From the NCBI GenBank assembly GCA_030685235.1, contig MU839099.1, positions 310,001 to 374,000 of the forward strand: a DNA stretch of 64,000 nt. Direction: 5' to 3'. How positions within the stretch are numbered: position 1 is the stretch's first letter; the number at the start of each line of letters is the position of its first letter. The position numbers and the translations under genes were made by a program. The notes below the pieces were generated by a model. The model saw nothing but the letters and a program-made list of their open reading frames with translations. It was not told the DNA's origin and ran no database searches. This stretch comes from Copromyces sp. CBS 386.78 (Eukaryota; Ascomycota; Sordariomycetes; Sordariales; Sordariaceae). Positions 15,020-27,300 of the stretch are shown here, one piece after another.

Positions 15020-16016
15020 TATGGAGATGATGTGACGACTGGCGGGTTGTAGAGTTGATTGAAAGGTGACGTCAGGCGGTCTTGAGGCGTCGGGTTGGTC
15101 GACTGTTTATCGGGGTTGTAGACAGATCGGTAAGTGCGCAGGCGGAATGACTCCGATATCGTGAACGAAATGGGTTGTTTGATGGATGAACTGGTTCCAG
15201 ATTGGGTTGTTGTGTTGATGCAACTGAACAATCGGCAGGCGGGCAATGGGCGGGTGTTGACGCACGGACGAAGGAAGGTACGTATTGATGGAGCTTACCT
15301 CAAGGTTTCGTTGCCTTGGGCGGGTGGGTCCAGTGCATTGTCACATTGGATTCCGCCCCAGCTGAGGTCGAAGTTGCGAATGCAATTGTTTGGTCCGAGC
15401 GCTCAGGTTGAACCTGAGCTCGCGGGGTTCTCAATCCTTATCGTTATCACGACGACACGACATCGAGGCCATTGCACTTTCCTCTCATGCGATGCCCCTG
15501 AATAATTTCCGTCAGACACTTCCACTTTGCACACTTTCCCTCGCCGAAATTGCAAACTCTTCTTCCATTTTCAAACTCTCCGTTTGTCAGTTCTTGGCTC
15601 GCTGTCCTTTTCATGGCACATGAAAGTTATCCACTGCCACTTTCAACATCGTCCAACATGATATCAATTGGCCTCGGCAACGGCCTGTGAGCCGATGTAC
15701 AATTGACGTCGAGGTCTTCCTCTCCACTTACAGCTTCTTCCCTTTGGATGCCTGAACCTTGAACCATCACCCAATTTTCGACTCGGAAAACTGCTGCGGG
15801 GAACATTGGTCAATGCAGTGCCGTTCCTCATGATGCCCGCATTACGCAGTGGTGAGGGATTGATATCTCTCTATCCACTACCACAGGCGGGCGGTTCAAC
15901 AAAACTGTGTTCTGTCGCTCGAATGGCCTAAAACGCAGTTACCGTTGTCTCGACGAGCTTCATCAGAGACTCGTATACTTTCACGGCTATCGACTCTGAC
16001 CTAAAGGTAGCTGTCG
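15020..16016. promoter_or_regulatory. Divergent intergenic region between RPT4 and the MBL-fold gene
   Basis: About 1 kb lies between two head-to-head genes and must contain both promoters. Open frames at 15134-15505 and 15390-15623 have no protein-like features. No TATA box is clear on either side. Confidence 0.5.
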
Positions 16017-16895
16017 ATGGCGCCTGATCTCAACATGCCCTCAACAAAAGTCTCGTTTGATTACCCCCTCAGCATTACCAACATTGGTACAGCCACCGCC
16101 TTGATCCATCTTGGCGAGCCAAGCAGCCCAAACCGTATCAACCTGATCACAGACCCCGTGTTCAGTCCCGGTGGCACCAAGATCGAGTATCGCGGTGTTG
16201 TCATCAATAAGTCCGACTCCCCAGCTCTGGGTCTCGACCAACTCCCTCCTATCGATGCTGTTCTACTCAGCCATGAAGACCATCCGGATAATCTAGATGA
16301 TCTCGGTCGACGCCTTCTTGATGGTCGGAGGGTGCTCACCACCAAAGATGGCGCTTCTCAACTAGCTCCGCGGCCAGGAGTGCGGGGCCTTGAGAACTGG
16401 GAAACAGTCTGCCTTGATCTTGGAGGTGAGGGTAAGGCGCGGAAGTTGGATGTGATGGCCACTCCATGCAAGCACCTACCTGGCGGTCAGGTAGTCGGTT
16501 TCATTGTCAGCTCTCCAGACGGGGCATTTGGGACACATGCTGACGGCCGTCCGAATGCGATATACTTCTCTGGAGACACGATACATCTCGAAGAGCTTGG
16601 CAAGATGAAGAAGAAGTATCACATTGCCGTCGCGATGCTGAACATTGGAAAGGCGACGGTGTCGTTGCCCGGCGGCGGTGCTGATGGGGGAGGCCCGCTG
16701 CAGATCACCATGGGCGGTGACCAGGCCGCGCAGTTAGCCAAGGATATCGGAGCCGATGTTATCGTACCGTTGCACTTCGAGTCGTGGAGTCACTTTACGG
16801 AATCAGAGACCCAACTGGCAAATGACTTTGCCAAAGCAGGGGTGGAGGATAAGGTGCTCTGGCTGAAGCGAGGCGTGGAGACCAAAATTGTTTGA
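16017..16895 (+). CDS. Metallo-beta-lactamase-fold hydrolase (UlaG-like)
   Basis: A single exon of 292 residues. The metal-binding layout of the MBL superfamily is visible in order: TDPVFSPGG near residue 45, then LLSHEDHPDNLDD (His86, His89, Asp91), CKH with His153, YFSGDT with Asp187, and PLHFESWSHF with His253. This spacing matches the L-ascorbate-6-phosphate lactonase-like (UlaG-type) branch more than class B beta-lactamases. The HxHxDH motif is relaxed here (HEDHPDN), as in several fungal members. The substrate is unknown. No signal peptide is seen, so it is probably cytosolic. A second in-frame ATG at 16035 could also be used. Confidence 0.85.
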   Translation: MAPDLNMPSTKVSFDYPLSITNIGTATALIHLGEPSSPNRINLITDPVFSPGGTKIEYRGVVINKSDSPALGLDQLPPIDAVLLSHEDHPDNLDDLGRRLLDGRRVLTTKDGASQLAPRPGVRGLENWETVCLDLGGEGKARKLDVMATPCKHLPGGQVVGFIVSSPDGAFGTHADGRPNAIYFSGDTIHLEELGKMKKKYHIAVAMLNIGKATVSLPGGGADGGGPLQITMGGDQAAQLAKDIGADVIVPLHFESWSHFTESETQLANDFAKAGVEDKVLWLKRGVETKIV

Positions 16896-17262
16896 GTATT
16901 CAACAAGCTGGGAAACACACAGGTAGGTTATCCGTCAGGGCAGCCCACACATTGCTATGTTTTCCTAAAAGCTAACAAGAAGGTCCACGCAGTGATTATA
17001 GACAAACAATGAATGGACATGGACCATAACACCGCGACACCATCATAACTCATCAAGACAACAAAAAGTGTTTCCATCCCTCATGACCTCGTATCCCGCG
17101 TGCGCTACCAACCAAATGTGGCCTTTGATCGAATCCAACCGAAGCAACAAAATATTACTCCTAAAACGCCTTGTCATAACTGTCATCATGATCGAAATCC
17201 GCCCCATCCCCTCCCCTCTAGCGGAACATTAGAAGGGTCGCGTTTGTTCGGTCCTTGTGGGC
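16896..17262. other. Convergent 3' regions
   Basis: The MBL-fold gene and the hydrolase-vWA gene converge here. The 367 bp hold both 3' ends and show no other feature. Confidence 0.55.
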
Positions 17263-19961
17263 TTACTCCATGTCTCTGGCTCTGTCAATACCGCCGAGGA
17301 GAATGTTGGTGAGTCTCTCTTGCAAAGATTTGTCGATCTGATCGGCTCTGTCCCAAGGACGGGTATCTACCATCTATCACACGCCTTCTGTCAGTAAAAC
17401 TTCAACGGGGTAGGAGGATATGACGGATGCGTGGGCTCAGCCTACGTCTCGAATTCCATGGTTCACGTTCAGGTCATCATCCAACTTCTTCAGCCACCTC
17501 GAAGCCGCTTCGTCTTTGCCGATTTGCAGGAACTGAATTCCTACTTGGTTTGGAAGTGCCCTCAGTTCATCCAGTCTCCTCGCTGCACCGACAATCACAT
17601 CCTCTACCGCATCCTTGTCATCCGCTGCTCCGTCCGTGATAACAATAATGTTCAACATTTTTGGCTTCTCGGGAGGAGGTGACCGGTCTCCCATCCGTCG
17701 CCGATAACTTTCGAATCGGTCGATATAAGCCGTCAGGATTGTCCAAAGCCGCTCGGCAATGAAGGTTCCGCCACCAATCTCGTCTGGGCTGACTTCGTTG
17801 GTCAAGAGATCTAGAACCCGTTGTCCATCTTGGATGCCAAACTCGTCTTTATCCTCGTTGCAAAAAAAGTGCACATCTACGCCGTCGCGGTCATAGTGTG
17901 TCACGATATCGACAATATAGCGCATAGACTCGATCATTTCGTCCCATTTCGAACGCTCCCTTGTCTCACAGTTGCCGTTCGATGAGGGGACAGCTTCCAT
18001 CATTGATCCTGTGTCATCGAGAAGGAAGACAACGTCAAATTTTGAGAGCATGGCAAACTCTCGGTTATCTTCCCTCCCACCATCAACACGATTGAGAGGC
18101 ATCATGTCGTTGAGTCTGACGGGGATTATATTGGAGCGGGATCTCCCAGGAGAGTTGTTGCTTTCTTCAGGATTTGGGTTTCTGATGCCCAAACCTACGG
18201 GTTGGGAATAGGGAGAGAGGCGAGCGGTCGATGTTTCATTACTAGCTGAACTCTCTGTGGAAGGCCATTCTAAATTTTGGCCTTGGTCTTGTGGGGGGCT
18301 CTCGTCTCTTATTGGGCTCTGTCTGAAAGGGAGTTCCCCAAAGATTTCTCTCCCACACTGTGTTACGGGAGAGGGTGGGATACTGCTGGATCCGGAGAGT
18401 GTTCGTTGAATCATTCGGATTATGAATTCAGCGACGTCACGGTAACTCCGGTCCTGGTTGTTCTCCATCTTGATCATGGTGCGGTGGTCACCGTCAATGC
18501 CGATGGTCTGGCAATCAAATGAGCTCATGGCTGAGTCGGGATCGGTTACCTGGATATGTGTCAGTATAGGCTGGATCGGGGGTTTTAGGGTCCCGGAGCA
18601 GAGCCCTTATCGAGACAAGAAGCGACATTTCGACGTACGAATCTCATGCCAAACATTGGCTCCATCTCATATGCAATCACAATCGGAATCCTCGTCCTTG
18701 GGTTGTTTCGCATCTGATCAAACCTGGCAACAATGGTGTTCAGGTCCTCGGATTGGATGCTCAAGCTATCTATGAGCGTGCCATTGCCGTGGAGGAACTT
18801 GGCAATGCGTGAGGCATATCTGGCTAGCCTGGAGCCCTCCTGTGATCATCACTGTTTGTCAGCAAATGCCCACACATTGACGGGTTTCGGAGCCTTCCGG
18901 GGGTGTGAACTTACGAAAGGGGTGCCAAAGAAGAAGATCCCCTTGACAAGGCACTCTTCGCCATTGAAGAACGTGCTTTGGCAGTCTTGGAACCGCTCTA
19001 GCGTGTTTGACTCTTCAGACAGAGCATGAATAAGGGCCTTGAAGAACACATTTAGACAAGATCACAGCAGATTTTTGAGTCGACAGGGCTTCCTTTACCT
19101 GGCAGACGACCAAGCCTCCAAGGCTATGGCAAGCAAAGTACATCGGGCGCTTGGATCCCTGTTGAAATGCAAGTCAGTTAGGAGCAAGCAGACAAAACTG
19201 TGGTAGCCGGACACACCTCAGTCCGGTCAGCCCGGAGATGGTTAAGGAAATTCTGCGATATCTTGTCGACCGTTGCGGTGGCAGCGGAAGCAAACATGGC
19301 GCTTGCACGATATCCCACGGTTGCGAAGCGACCGGCTAACTTTTGGCCTTCCCACTTCCTGGGATTCAGCGGCCTCGCTTTGACATCGTCAGGAAGGAAA
19401 TCTCTGGGCCACATGTGAGGCGCGCCTTTGTCCGTGCTCCAAGACTTGAAGGCATGCCCTCCGAGGCCATGAACAAAGTACATACTGTGTTCGCAGTGTT
19501 GTTAGCGAGAAGCTCTCATTGTTAAACATGAAGCCTGGTCATGGCAAGTCGACTCACTCGAATTGAGGGTCATCGTGCTCAGCGATGGTTGTTACACCGA
19601 GAAACTCATCGCTCACCATGACAGCTGAATCTGTGATCTCTCCCGCTGGATGCCTTGGATAGATCCGCGTAAGGTTGAGCCTGTCACGCAAAGCTTTGCA
19701 TCTCTCGTCTGTCTCCTGACGAATTGTGACGACCGCGCAGAGCGTGCGCTGGTTCGTCTCTTTGGTCAATGGGTTGACAATGGGGTCAGAATCGGGTCTC
19801 TGTCGCCGGATATGCTCAAAGACGTCATTTTCCGTGGTCCCCAAGGGAAGATTACGGATCGTCAAGGTCATATATGAGTCTCTTGTCGCGTGACGATGGC
19901 CGTGACTTGGGTGGAAGCGGGCGTGCACCCGCCTGTGGATGTTATCGATCAAGGTCGCCAT
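17263..19961 (-). CDS. Alpha/beta-hydrolase (SesB/DUF676-like) fused to a von Willebrand A domain
   Basis: Seven minus-strand exons, 19961-19558, 19484-19217, 19158-19099, 19037-18915, 18839-18639, 18549-17446 and 17373-17263, join exactly to 756 residues. The N-terminal ~100 residues include LTIRNLPLGTTENDVFEHI, which looks RRM-like. Then comes an alpha/beta hydrolase: YFVHGLGGHAFKSW, a nucleophile elbow ACHSLGG with Ser at about 236, FFGTPFEGSRLA, and a GDHRTM segment near 370 that probably carries the catalytic His. A disordered Ser/Pro linker (about 400-515) leads to a vWA domain with MIDAS motif DDTGS at about 530-534 and IVITDGAADD. SesB-like hydrolases often head fungal NLR proteins, but no NACHT/NB-ARC segment is present. 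I chose the ATG at 19961; another in-frame ATG lies at 19871. Confidence 0.85.
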
Positions 19962-22589
19962 CTTGGATGGGCTTCGAGTTTTGGAGATGAGTGTGTTGAG
20001 GGTGTTGGAGATGGGACAAGCATTCAGACCTTCTGGTGTGGCATCCAACCCGTATTTAAGCTGAACTGGCTTGAGGTTTTAGTTATGCGGCTCTGCACTT
20101 CCAACTACCCTTTGACTAGCTTGTACCCAAACTGTTGTCAGGACTTCCGCATGGTATCCCATGGTGTTGATACTAACTGGCGATCAGCATTCAGCTCCAT
20201 CCAGGTCCTCGAAGCATTGTCTACGAAAACATCGAGCAGCAAGGTCGCAACACAGGCAGTCGCATTAGTCGCCAAGCGCGGGCTGGCCTGCTTTCTTTCC
20301 CAACGGTTCTCGTACGCGATGCACTGCAAGATGCGCAAGAAAGAGTGGTGTGCAATACACGCATGCCAACATTCCCAGCGCCGCCCCAATCAAGTTTTCG
20401 TGACGCCTATCCTCTGGCCGAGATGCTTTCTCCAGACTTCTCATAGAACAATTAGGGCTGGCTTTGAGGATTAACAACAAGAATGGCGTTGCTGCCCAAT
20501 CGAGACCACCGGTCCCGAAATGCTTCCGAGGTCTTGTGGCCTTGCTCTGCCTTGCCAGTTTTGCGTCTGATCGACTTGTATCGGGATTACCACAGTAGGA
20601 AAGGGTGAACATTCTCGGCACAGGTAGGGCGAACCTGCGGGCCCAACCTCAACGACCCATACCCATATAGGCGTTGTCTTGGCAATTTACGCGGGGAATA
20701 GGCGTGTTGTCCTAGACCCCTTGTTCTCAAGGCCTGTTATGGCATGGGAAGGGACTGGGTAAATTTGTATGTGTTTGCAAAAGTTGGGGGGAGGGGGGGG
20801 CGGGGGGGGGGAGTTTGCAACTGCAGGGGTAAAGACTGTAGTTCTAGGCCGGCACTTGGCTCCCGTCGTTCGTTACCCATGTCCCACTCTGGCCAGAGCG
20901 CCAACGCAACACCACATCTTTGTGCTATGTGCCACTCCCGAGATAAGAAAGGTTCTTCCCGTGACAGCGAATCCAGAATTGGGCGCCAGCGAACACTGAT
21001 TGTCAGGCTCCTCGTCAGTGGAAAGCCGTCGAGAGTTTTCTGTTGTACTACTCGAAAAGCGTTCCGCAAAACAATCACCAGACTTCGACCTCAAACACCG
21101 ATTCACTGCCACGACGAGGCACGGAATAGCACCGGCGAGAGAAATTTCCCTCGGGTGTGGTTGCAATTGGTGAAGGCTACGCCACATATGCGTGTGATTT
21201 ACAGGGGGTGAGAAGAGGAAGTCGTTCATCCCCGCGAGGTTCCTACCCCGACCCTTCACAGCTGGGACAACCCATCAAGCTGCTCGAAAACTTCTCCGCT
21301 GATCGCTGACCAGTCGGCCGTTCTCTGGAATATCTCCGACCTCATTACCCCGTACCATAAACTCGAGGTTTCTCAGCTTCCGCAAAGTTATGATTACATG
21401 AGGCTCCGCCGCACAGCTCGCGAATGATTGACGGCCTTAGCTCCAAAGGGCCTGAATGGTTTAGGCACCCATCAATAGCTGCCGAATCAAACACGGCGTC
21501 CGTCTGGTTAACGATGATTTCTGGGTACGACCAGCCGTTGATTTCAGATTGCATGTTTTTGCCTGACGGTGAGGCCGTGACTCGAGTGCCAAGAATGCAC
21601 CCAAGAGTCGCGGACTGTCCTCTCACGTTTATCACCCCTTTTTCTGGAAATGCGAGAAACAAAACAGGTAACGCAGCGAACAACCCATGGTGTTTCATCA
21701 GGACCCAATATCCGGGGAATCCCGCCGATGACCCCTATCCATGTCACGTCAGGACCTTACCAGGCTAATCACTCGCCGGAGCGCAAGACCGACGAAAGGA
21801 AAATGACGATGTTTCCAAACCCCAAACCTCGTCCGTCTTGTACCTTACCGATACCATGCACCCGGTTACCCCGAACCCATACGTGGCGAGCTCTGATCCG
21901 CTTGACGACCCTCTCTCATCAACGGTAACCATTCTCAACGCCTTGCCTCGTCTTTCGAGAGGTCTACCATCCGTCCAACTTGCCTCTTGGCTCGGCTCTT
22001 GATACACTATACCACCGCCCCTGATGCGTGTCACTCGACGTAATACCTGTGCACACTGTTTTGCAGAGCCTGCATGGATTGCCACTTGAATACATGGCTG
22101 ACACTCGACAAGTGAGTTGTCATTTGGGCTGAAGCGGGTTCCTGGTCTCACTGGACTGGCGATATGTGACAGAGACGGAGGCTCAGCCCTCTCCGAGACA
22201 TACCTACTGCACGAGATCCTTGGATGCCGAGTTTCCGATCAAATTTCATCCCTCAATGCCAGTCAATGCCGTTCCATAATCAGACTCCCCGGTTAGCCCT
22301 CCTTCTGCTCGTCAACCAGACTAGTGTCTGAGACAAAATCCCACTACCACAGGCATGGTAGCTTTTTCCCATTCCTACCTCCCTTGACTTTGGTTAAACC
22401 TGTCTCAAGTCTCCACAGCAGAGCCTCACAATACTACCTGCCGACAGAAGGACGGAGACACCGTCAGGATGGATGTCGCAGGCTGCATTGGTGCCAGGCT
22501 GCGATGCATGGAATAACCAAAGCAGGGTGACGACTTGCAGACTGGAGCTTGGCAAGAGACTCGATGCTTACGGTGGAGAACATGCACGC
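19962..22589. other. Gene-free DNA up to the RIP island
   Basis: About 2.6 kb with no convincing gene. It includes the upstream region of the hydrolase-vWA gene and a very G-rich tract at about 20785-20812. Open frames such as 20744-21211 (+) and 21345-21698 (-) have no recognisable domains. Confidence 0.4.
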
Positions 22590-22650
22590 TGTGCTTTGCA
22601 AGCACGGTGTCAGTCCCCACTTTTGCATTTGACCGCCAGATATACACATA
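22590..22650 (-). repeat. Island-edge inverted repeat, left copy
   Basis: The minus strand of this stretch matches 34485-34547 on the plus strand. A 33-bp core (22596-22628) is identical to 34508-34540. The repeat sits in DNA of normal composition immediately before the A+T-rich island begins. Confidence 0.8.
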
Positions 22651-22659
22651 TCGTAAAAA

Positions 22660-23884
22660 CGTCAATACGTGATAATAGTAAAATCTTTATCTAGTAATAT
22701 CATTACTAATCTAAAGGGTATTTATAATCTAATTATTATTCTATATTCGTATAAACTCCCCGTATCCATTAAAATCAATACTAAAGGATCCTAATCAACC
22801 CGCTAACTTATACTATATATAATTTGTACTAGGTACCGCCGCGCCCGCATCTATATTAATTATACCCCTTAAACGCTCCCTCCCCGATAACGATAATAAC
22901 TTCCAACGGTCGAAGTGGCTTTTATAGCCTAGTGCCCGCGTAATTCGAATAAATACTGTATTTAAAGCCAGAAATATAAACGATACTAGCAATAAGCAGG
23001 CGGGGGATATAAAGGCAATAATAAGCGGCGCTATTATTCTAGAAACTCCTTAGTTCAACCAGCCCAATCCTAAAATCGTATTCGTTAATAATAATAATAA
23101 TAATAATAATACGGTAGAAGGTAGTAATACTATTAGATTTATAAAGGTAAGTATTACAGGTAAGTAGCCTATTCGCCGTACTTTATTTATACCCGCCAAC
23201 CCTATACGGCGTATTATAATCCGACCGCCTACTATTATTACCTTTCTAACTATTTCGATTTCGTTTACTCTTCTAATAATTATTTTATCCTTTTAAATTC
23301 CCGTTACTTTATCCTTTCGAATTCCCGCCGTTATTCCCGCTTGTATTCGAATTCTTCGCGTCCTAACGCGCCCTCGGGCTAAAAAATAGCCGCCGCCGCT
23401 TCCCCGTTATAAAACCTTTATCGAGGATAAAAATAGATTCCGTTGTATAATAATTGTAAGTAATAATAGGGGGGACGAATATAAGCCTCTATTTTAAGTA
23501 TTATAAATATTATAAAGTAAGGTTAAAATTATTAAAATAGCGCTTTGTATTTATACGGCGCCCGCTAGAAAATTATATAAATTAAAGGTAGTATTAGTAT
23601 TGCCCCCGGCGCTCTGGGTCCCTGACTATTTTAATATTTTATTTATATATAATAATATATAGTTAGTAAATAGAAATTTTAACGATTTCTTTATAAAGCC
23701 CGGTAAATTGCTTACTTTCGTTTCGAACGACCGTATATTTATTAAGAAGGACGATTTTAGCGAGGTCTATTTAGACGATTATAACTTTAATATTAGGTTT
23801 TTAGCTAAATTGTAATATATTGAAAATAGTTTTATAGAAATTATTTGTAGCGAGTATAATATTATCGGTATAAATCCCTATATT
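22660..23884 (+). pseudogene. Left part of an unrecognised older element, split by the gypsy insertion
   Basis: Plus-strand frame from about 23600 to 23884 reads nearly without stops (PGKLLTFVSNDRIF, then KKDDFSEVYLDDYNF and EYNIIGINPY) and appears to continue at 31070 across the gypsy element. I do not recognise the protein. Further left, microsatellite-like TAA runs (23085-23110) and G+C-rich scraps occur. Degenerate throughout. Confidence 0.45.
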
Positions 23885-23889
23885 ATTAT

Positions 23890-24197
23890 TATTACGGTGC
23901 AAAGGCACAAGGTAGGTAAGAATATACGTAATTGCACGAAGGAGTAAGAGGAAAGGTTTAAGGGTACGATCCCAAACTAGTCTTTATAAAGGCTAATCTA
24001 GGAAATCAACTCTATAACAATCTCATAAGTACTATAGAACTAGTACGACCTATATAGCGATAGCAATAATAAAGCTATCGTAGCCTTCTATAAAGGCCGT
24101 AATAACCTTATATTATATTCGGAGCTATAACTTAATTCCTAACTCCGATAACTATTAACCGTATACTTCTAAACTATTACAAGGCTAATCCTATAAT
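23890..24197 (-). repeat. 3' LTR of the gypsy element (left copy)
   Basis: 308 bp, aligned along its length with 30756-31064. Read on the minus strand it starts TATTATAGG, which matches TATCACAGGG in the other copy; the original TG is now TA in both. This copy has lost more G+C than the right one. Confidence 0.9.
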
Positions 24198-24712
24198 ACT
24201 ACCCCGGACTAAAAGAAGCCGTATAACTAACTAACAATATATAAAACGATTAAAATACCTATTAATCGTTTAATCTACCCTATAAAAGCCTCTATAACCG
24301 CTGCTACTCTACGTAGCGACCTCCTCAATCTTCTATACCCCGTATCTCCTATTAATACCGATTAATCCGTTCCTACCTCCGCTAATAATAGTTAGTCCGC
24401 TTCTAACTACTAGCCCGTTATTATTTTATACCGCTTTTTTATAACAATTTAATTTAGCGGCGCTAATTCGTTTAAATAACTCTCGTAGAACTTCCGTACC
24501 GCCTCCGGGCATATTATAACATTAACCCGTTTCTACTAATCTAATATATATAGCGGTACCTATAAGACGTAGTATTCTTATTATCTATTCTTTAAATTTC
24601 ATTTATAATTACTTATACTATTAAAATCCTATTCAATAAAATCTTTCCCATTATCCGTCTATTTTATAATCCTCCCCTAATTTGCCCTTACATCCCCTTC
24701 AATACATCCTTC

Positions 24713-24916
24713 CTAAAATTTTACCTTACTAATATAAAATATAGGACTATACTTTATATTAATTAAGAGTCGAAGAATAACTATATAATTACTAACTTTT
24801 AAAACTTCGAATAGCCCTTCCCGGAATAGAATTAACTTAATATATAATTTTCCGGTCTTAAAGTTCTCTATATTTAATAAAACCTTATCCCCGACTTTAT
24901 ATCGCGGGGCGTCCAA
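24713..24916 (-). pseudogene. Integrase C-terminal remnant of the gypsy element
   Basis: An open stretch of 67 codons contains PRYKVGDKVLLNIENFKTGK and ends near FYISKVKF. This corresponds to the GPF/GPY and chromodomain-proximal end of fungal Ty3/gypsy integrases (YKVGDKV, then a fit to 'HPVFHVS'). It is a fragment of the element described at 23890-31064, not a gene. Confidence 0.85.
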
Positions 24917-26689
24917 TCTCCTTTTATTAATATTATCTTCGTACCGCCTCTATATTTCCTTTATTTTAATCGTTATATAATCTAAAACTATTTTAAACCG
25001 GTTAACAATCTTAATAATTTTGAAATATTTATTTTATTAAATCTTTAATATTTCTAAAGAATACAGCGTAGTAAGTTCGACCCCTATTCAGGGATAGAAT
25101 CCGTAGTTAATAAAAAATAATAAAACTCCCATCATCTTTAAAATTAAATTATTAGTAATAAATTCTACTATTAATAATTAATTAACCTAATCGTTTTATA
25201 CTTAATTAATAAAGGTTCATAAATATCTTTCTATTTCTACATTAATACGTTCCGTCTACTTATTTATAATTAGGTAAAAAGCGGAGGAAGGTATAAAATT
25301 AATTTCCAATTTTATTAATAACGCTCTTTAAAATTACGAAATAAATTAGGAATTTCAATTAGATATAATAATATTAAATAAGCTATAAATACTATAGACC
25401 CGTTCTATAAAACGGTCCGCTAATTCTTCTATAGTCAGCCCTACCGTAGAAATAAAATACCGTATCTTTATTAACTTATTAATAATTACCGCAACGTATT
25501 AAAATACCTATCTACAATATTCGTAGGGCATTAACAATATAACGTAATTAATAAAAATATTTTTCTATAGAGCGAAAAGTACCGGTAAAGGTTTTAAAAA
25601 CCCGTATAACGTATATTATAACAGCTTCGTCTTTATATACGTTAAGCAAATCTTATAGTAGGTCTTTATTACATTATATATCCCCGGCTAAAAAAAAAAT
25701 TAAAGGAGAAGGCTATAAATCTTCTCCCTCCCTAAATACCCCGCTCCTAGCGTATTATAAATATAGCAAATTAATTAGTAGTAAACTTTAATATTTCCGG
25801 GGTTAAGGAAAACCAAACCGCAATAATAAATCCGGCCCTATATAGCGTAATATTCCGCGAACGAAAGTTTCTTAAAACTCCTTTTAACCTCCTTTAATTA
25901 TATTCTCCTTATTAAATCTATTAAATAAACGAATATATTTTAGAAAAGGGTTAATTTTTTATAAATCTCCATTACTAAATTATTTACCAACGTTTCATCT
26001 ATAGCTTCTAAATTATAAAAGCAAATTATCCCAACGAAAACCTTTAAATCCCTTTTATTTTTTAAAACGTAAAAATTATTAACGAAAATATCCTTTTCTA
26101 ATAAGACTTTATTCTTTATTAGGAGGCGTTTATTACCTTCGTATTTTAAAATATCTTCCGGTTTACAATTTAATATATTAGGGCGGATTTATAGTAAGCC
26201 TAATCGGTACCGGATAATAAAATTAAAGCGGGAGAGAAATTATAATTATTTTATATATTATAATATTAATTGTTTACTAACTGTAAATAATTTTAATCCT
26301 TTATAATTTATTAAAACTTCGAATAATTATTATATTCCTTCTAATTCTAATTTCTATTCCTCTAACGCTTTAATAATAACGAATAGTTCTTTATTATAAA
26401 TATTATAATTATATTCTACTAACAAATATTATTAATTAAAGTAAATTATTAATTATAATACCCCGTCTTTATTATATTAAGAGAAAATACCGCCGTAAGC
26501 CCAATTTAAAGTATTTATCTCTACGACTATCTATTTAGACTAATTGTAAATATATAATACTAATCCGTTAATAAAAATTCATTTAAACGTATTAAAAGAA
26601 TATTAATATTAATCTTCCTATTTTTAATTTTTAACAGTCTTCTTTATTAATTCGTATAATAGTCCCGCTAAGATAGAAAAATATTTAAT

Positions 26690-27300
26690 AAATTACTAAT
26701 AGAAATTAGCGAATCCTAAAAAATATTATAGTACCCTCTTAATATTTAAGGCCTCTTACGAAATAATTATTACTACCTTTTCTAAATCTATTTCGATACC
26801 TCTAAGAATAATAATAAGCCCTAAATATTTAATCCATTTCGTATAGAAATCGTACTTATTAATATTAATTTATAGGCTTACGTCTATTATCCTCCGTAGG
26901 ACTTTACTAACGTACTTTACGTAATCCTCCTTATTTTCCGAATAAATAAAGATATTATTAAAGTAAATAATAATATATATATCAAGGATATTATATAGGA
27001 CGTCGTTAATATAATTCTAAAACGTCCCCAGTACCCTTTATAAATTAAATAGATATATTAAAGATTTGAAAAATCTAAAACGAATAATAAATATAATAAA
27101 TTATTCATAGCCCTCCTTTACCCGTATTTTATTAAACGTACTAATAATATTGAACTTAATAAAAATTTTCGCTTTATAAATAGCGTTAAAGGTTTTTTTA
27201 ATTAACGGAATTAAATACCGTATTTTTAAAGTAACGTTATTAATATTATAATAATTAATATAAATATAGATTCCCCCGCCCGGCTTTTATATTAATAGGA
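26690..27300 (-). pseudogene. Reverse transcriptase remnant of the gypsy element
   Basis: On the minus strand a discontinuous frame gives YFNNIFIYSENKEDYVKYV, then YTKWIKYLGLIII, the palm region of a Ty3-type reverse transcriptase. The catalytic Y-x-D-D is Y-F-N-N. Stops interrupt the frame, several at places where Gln or Trp is expected. Ends are approximate. Confidence 0.85.
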
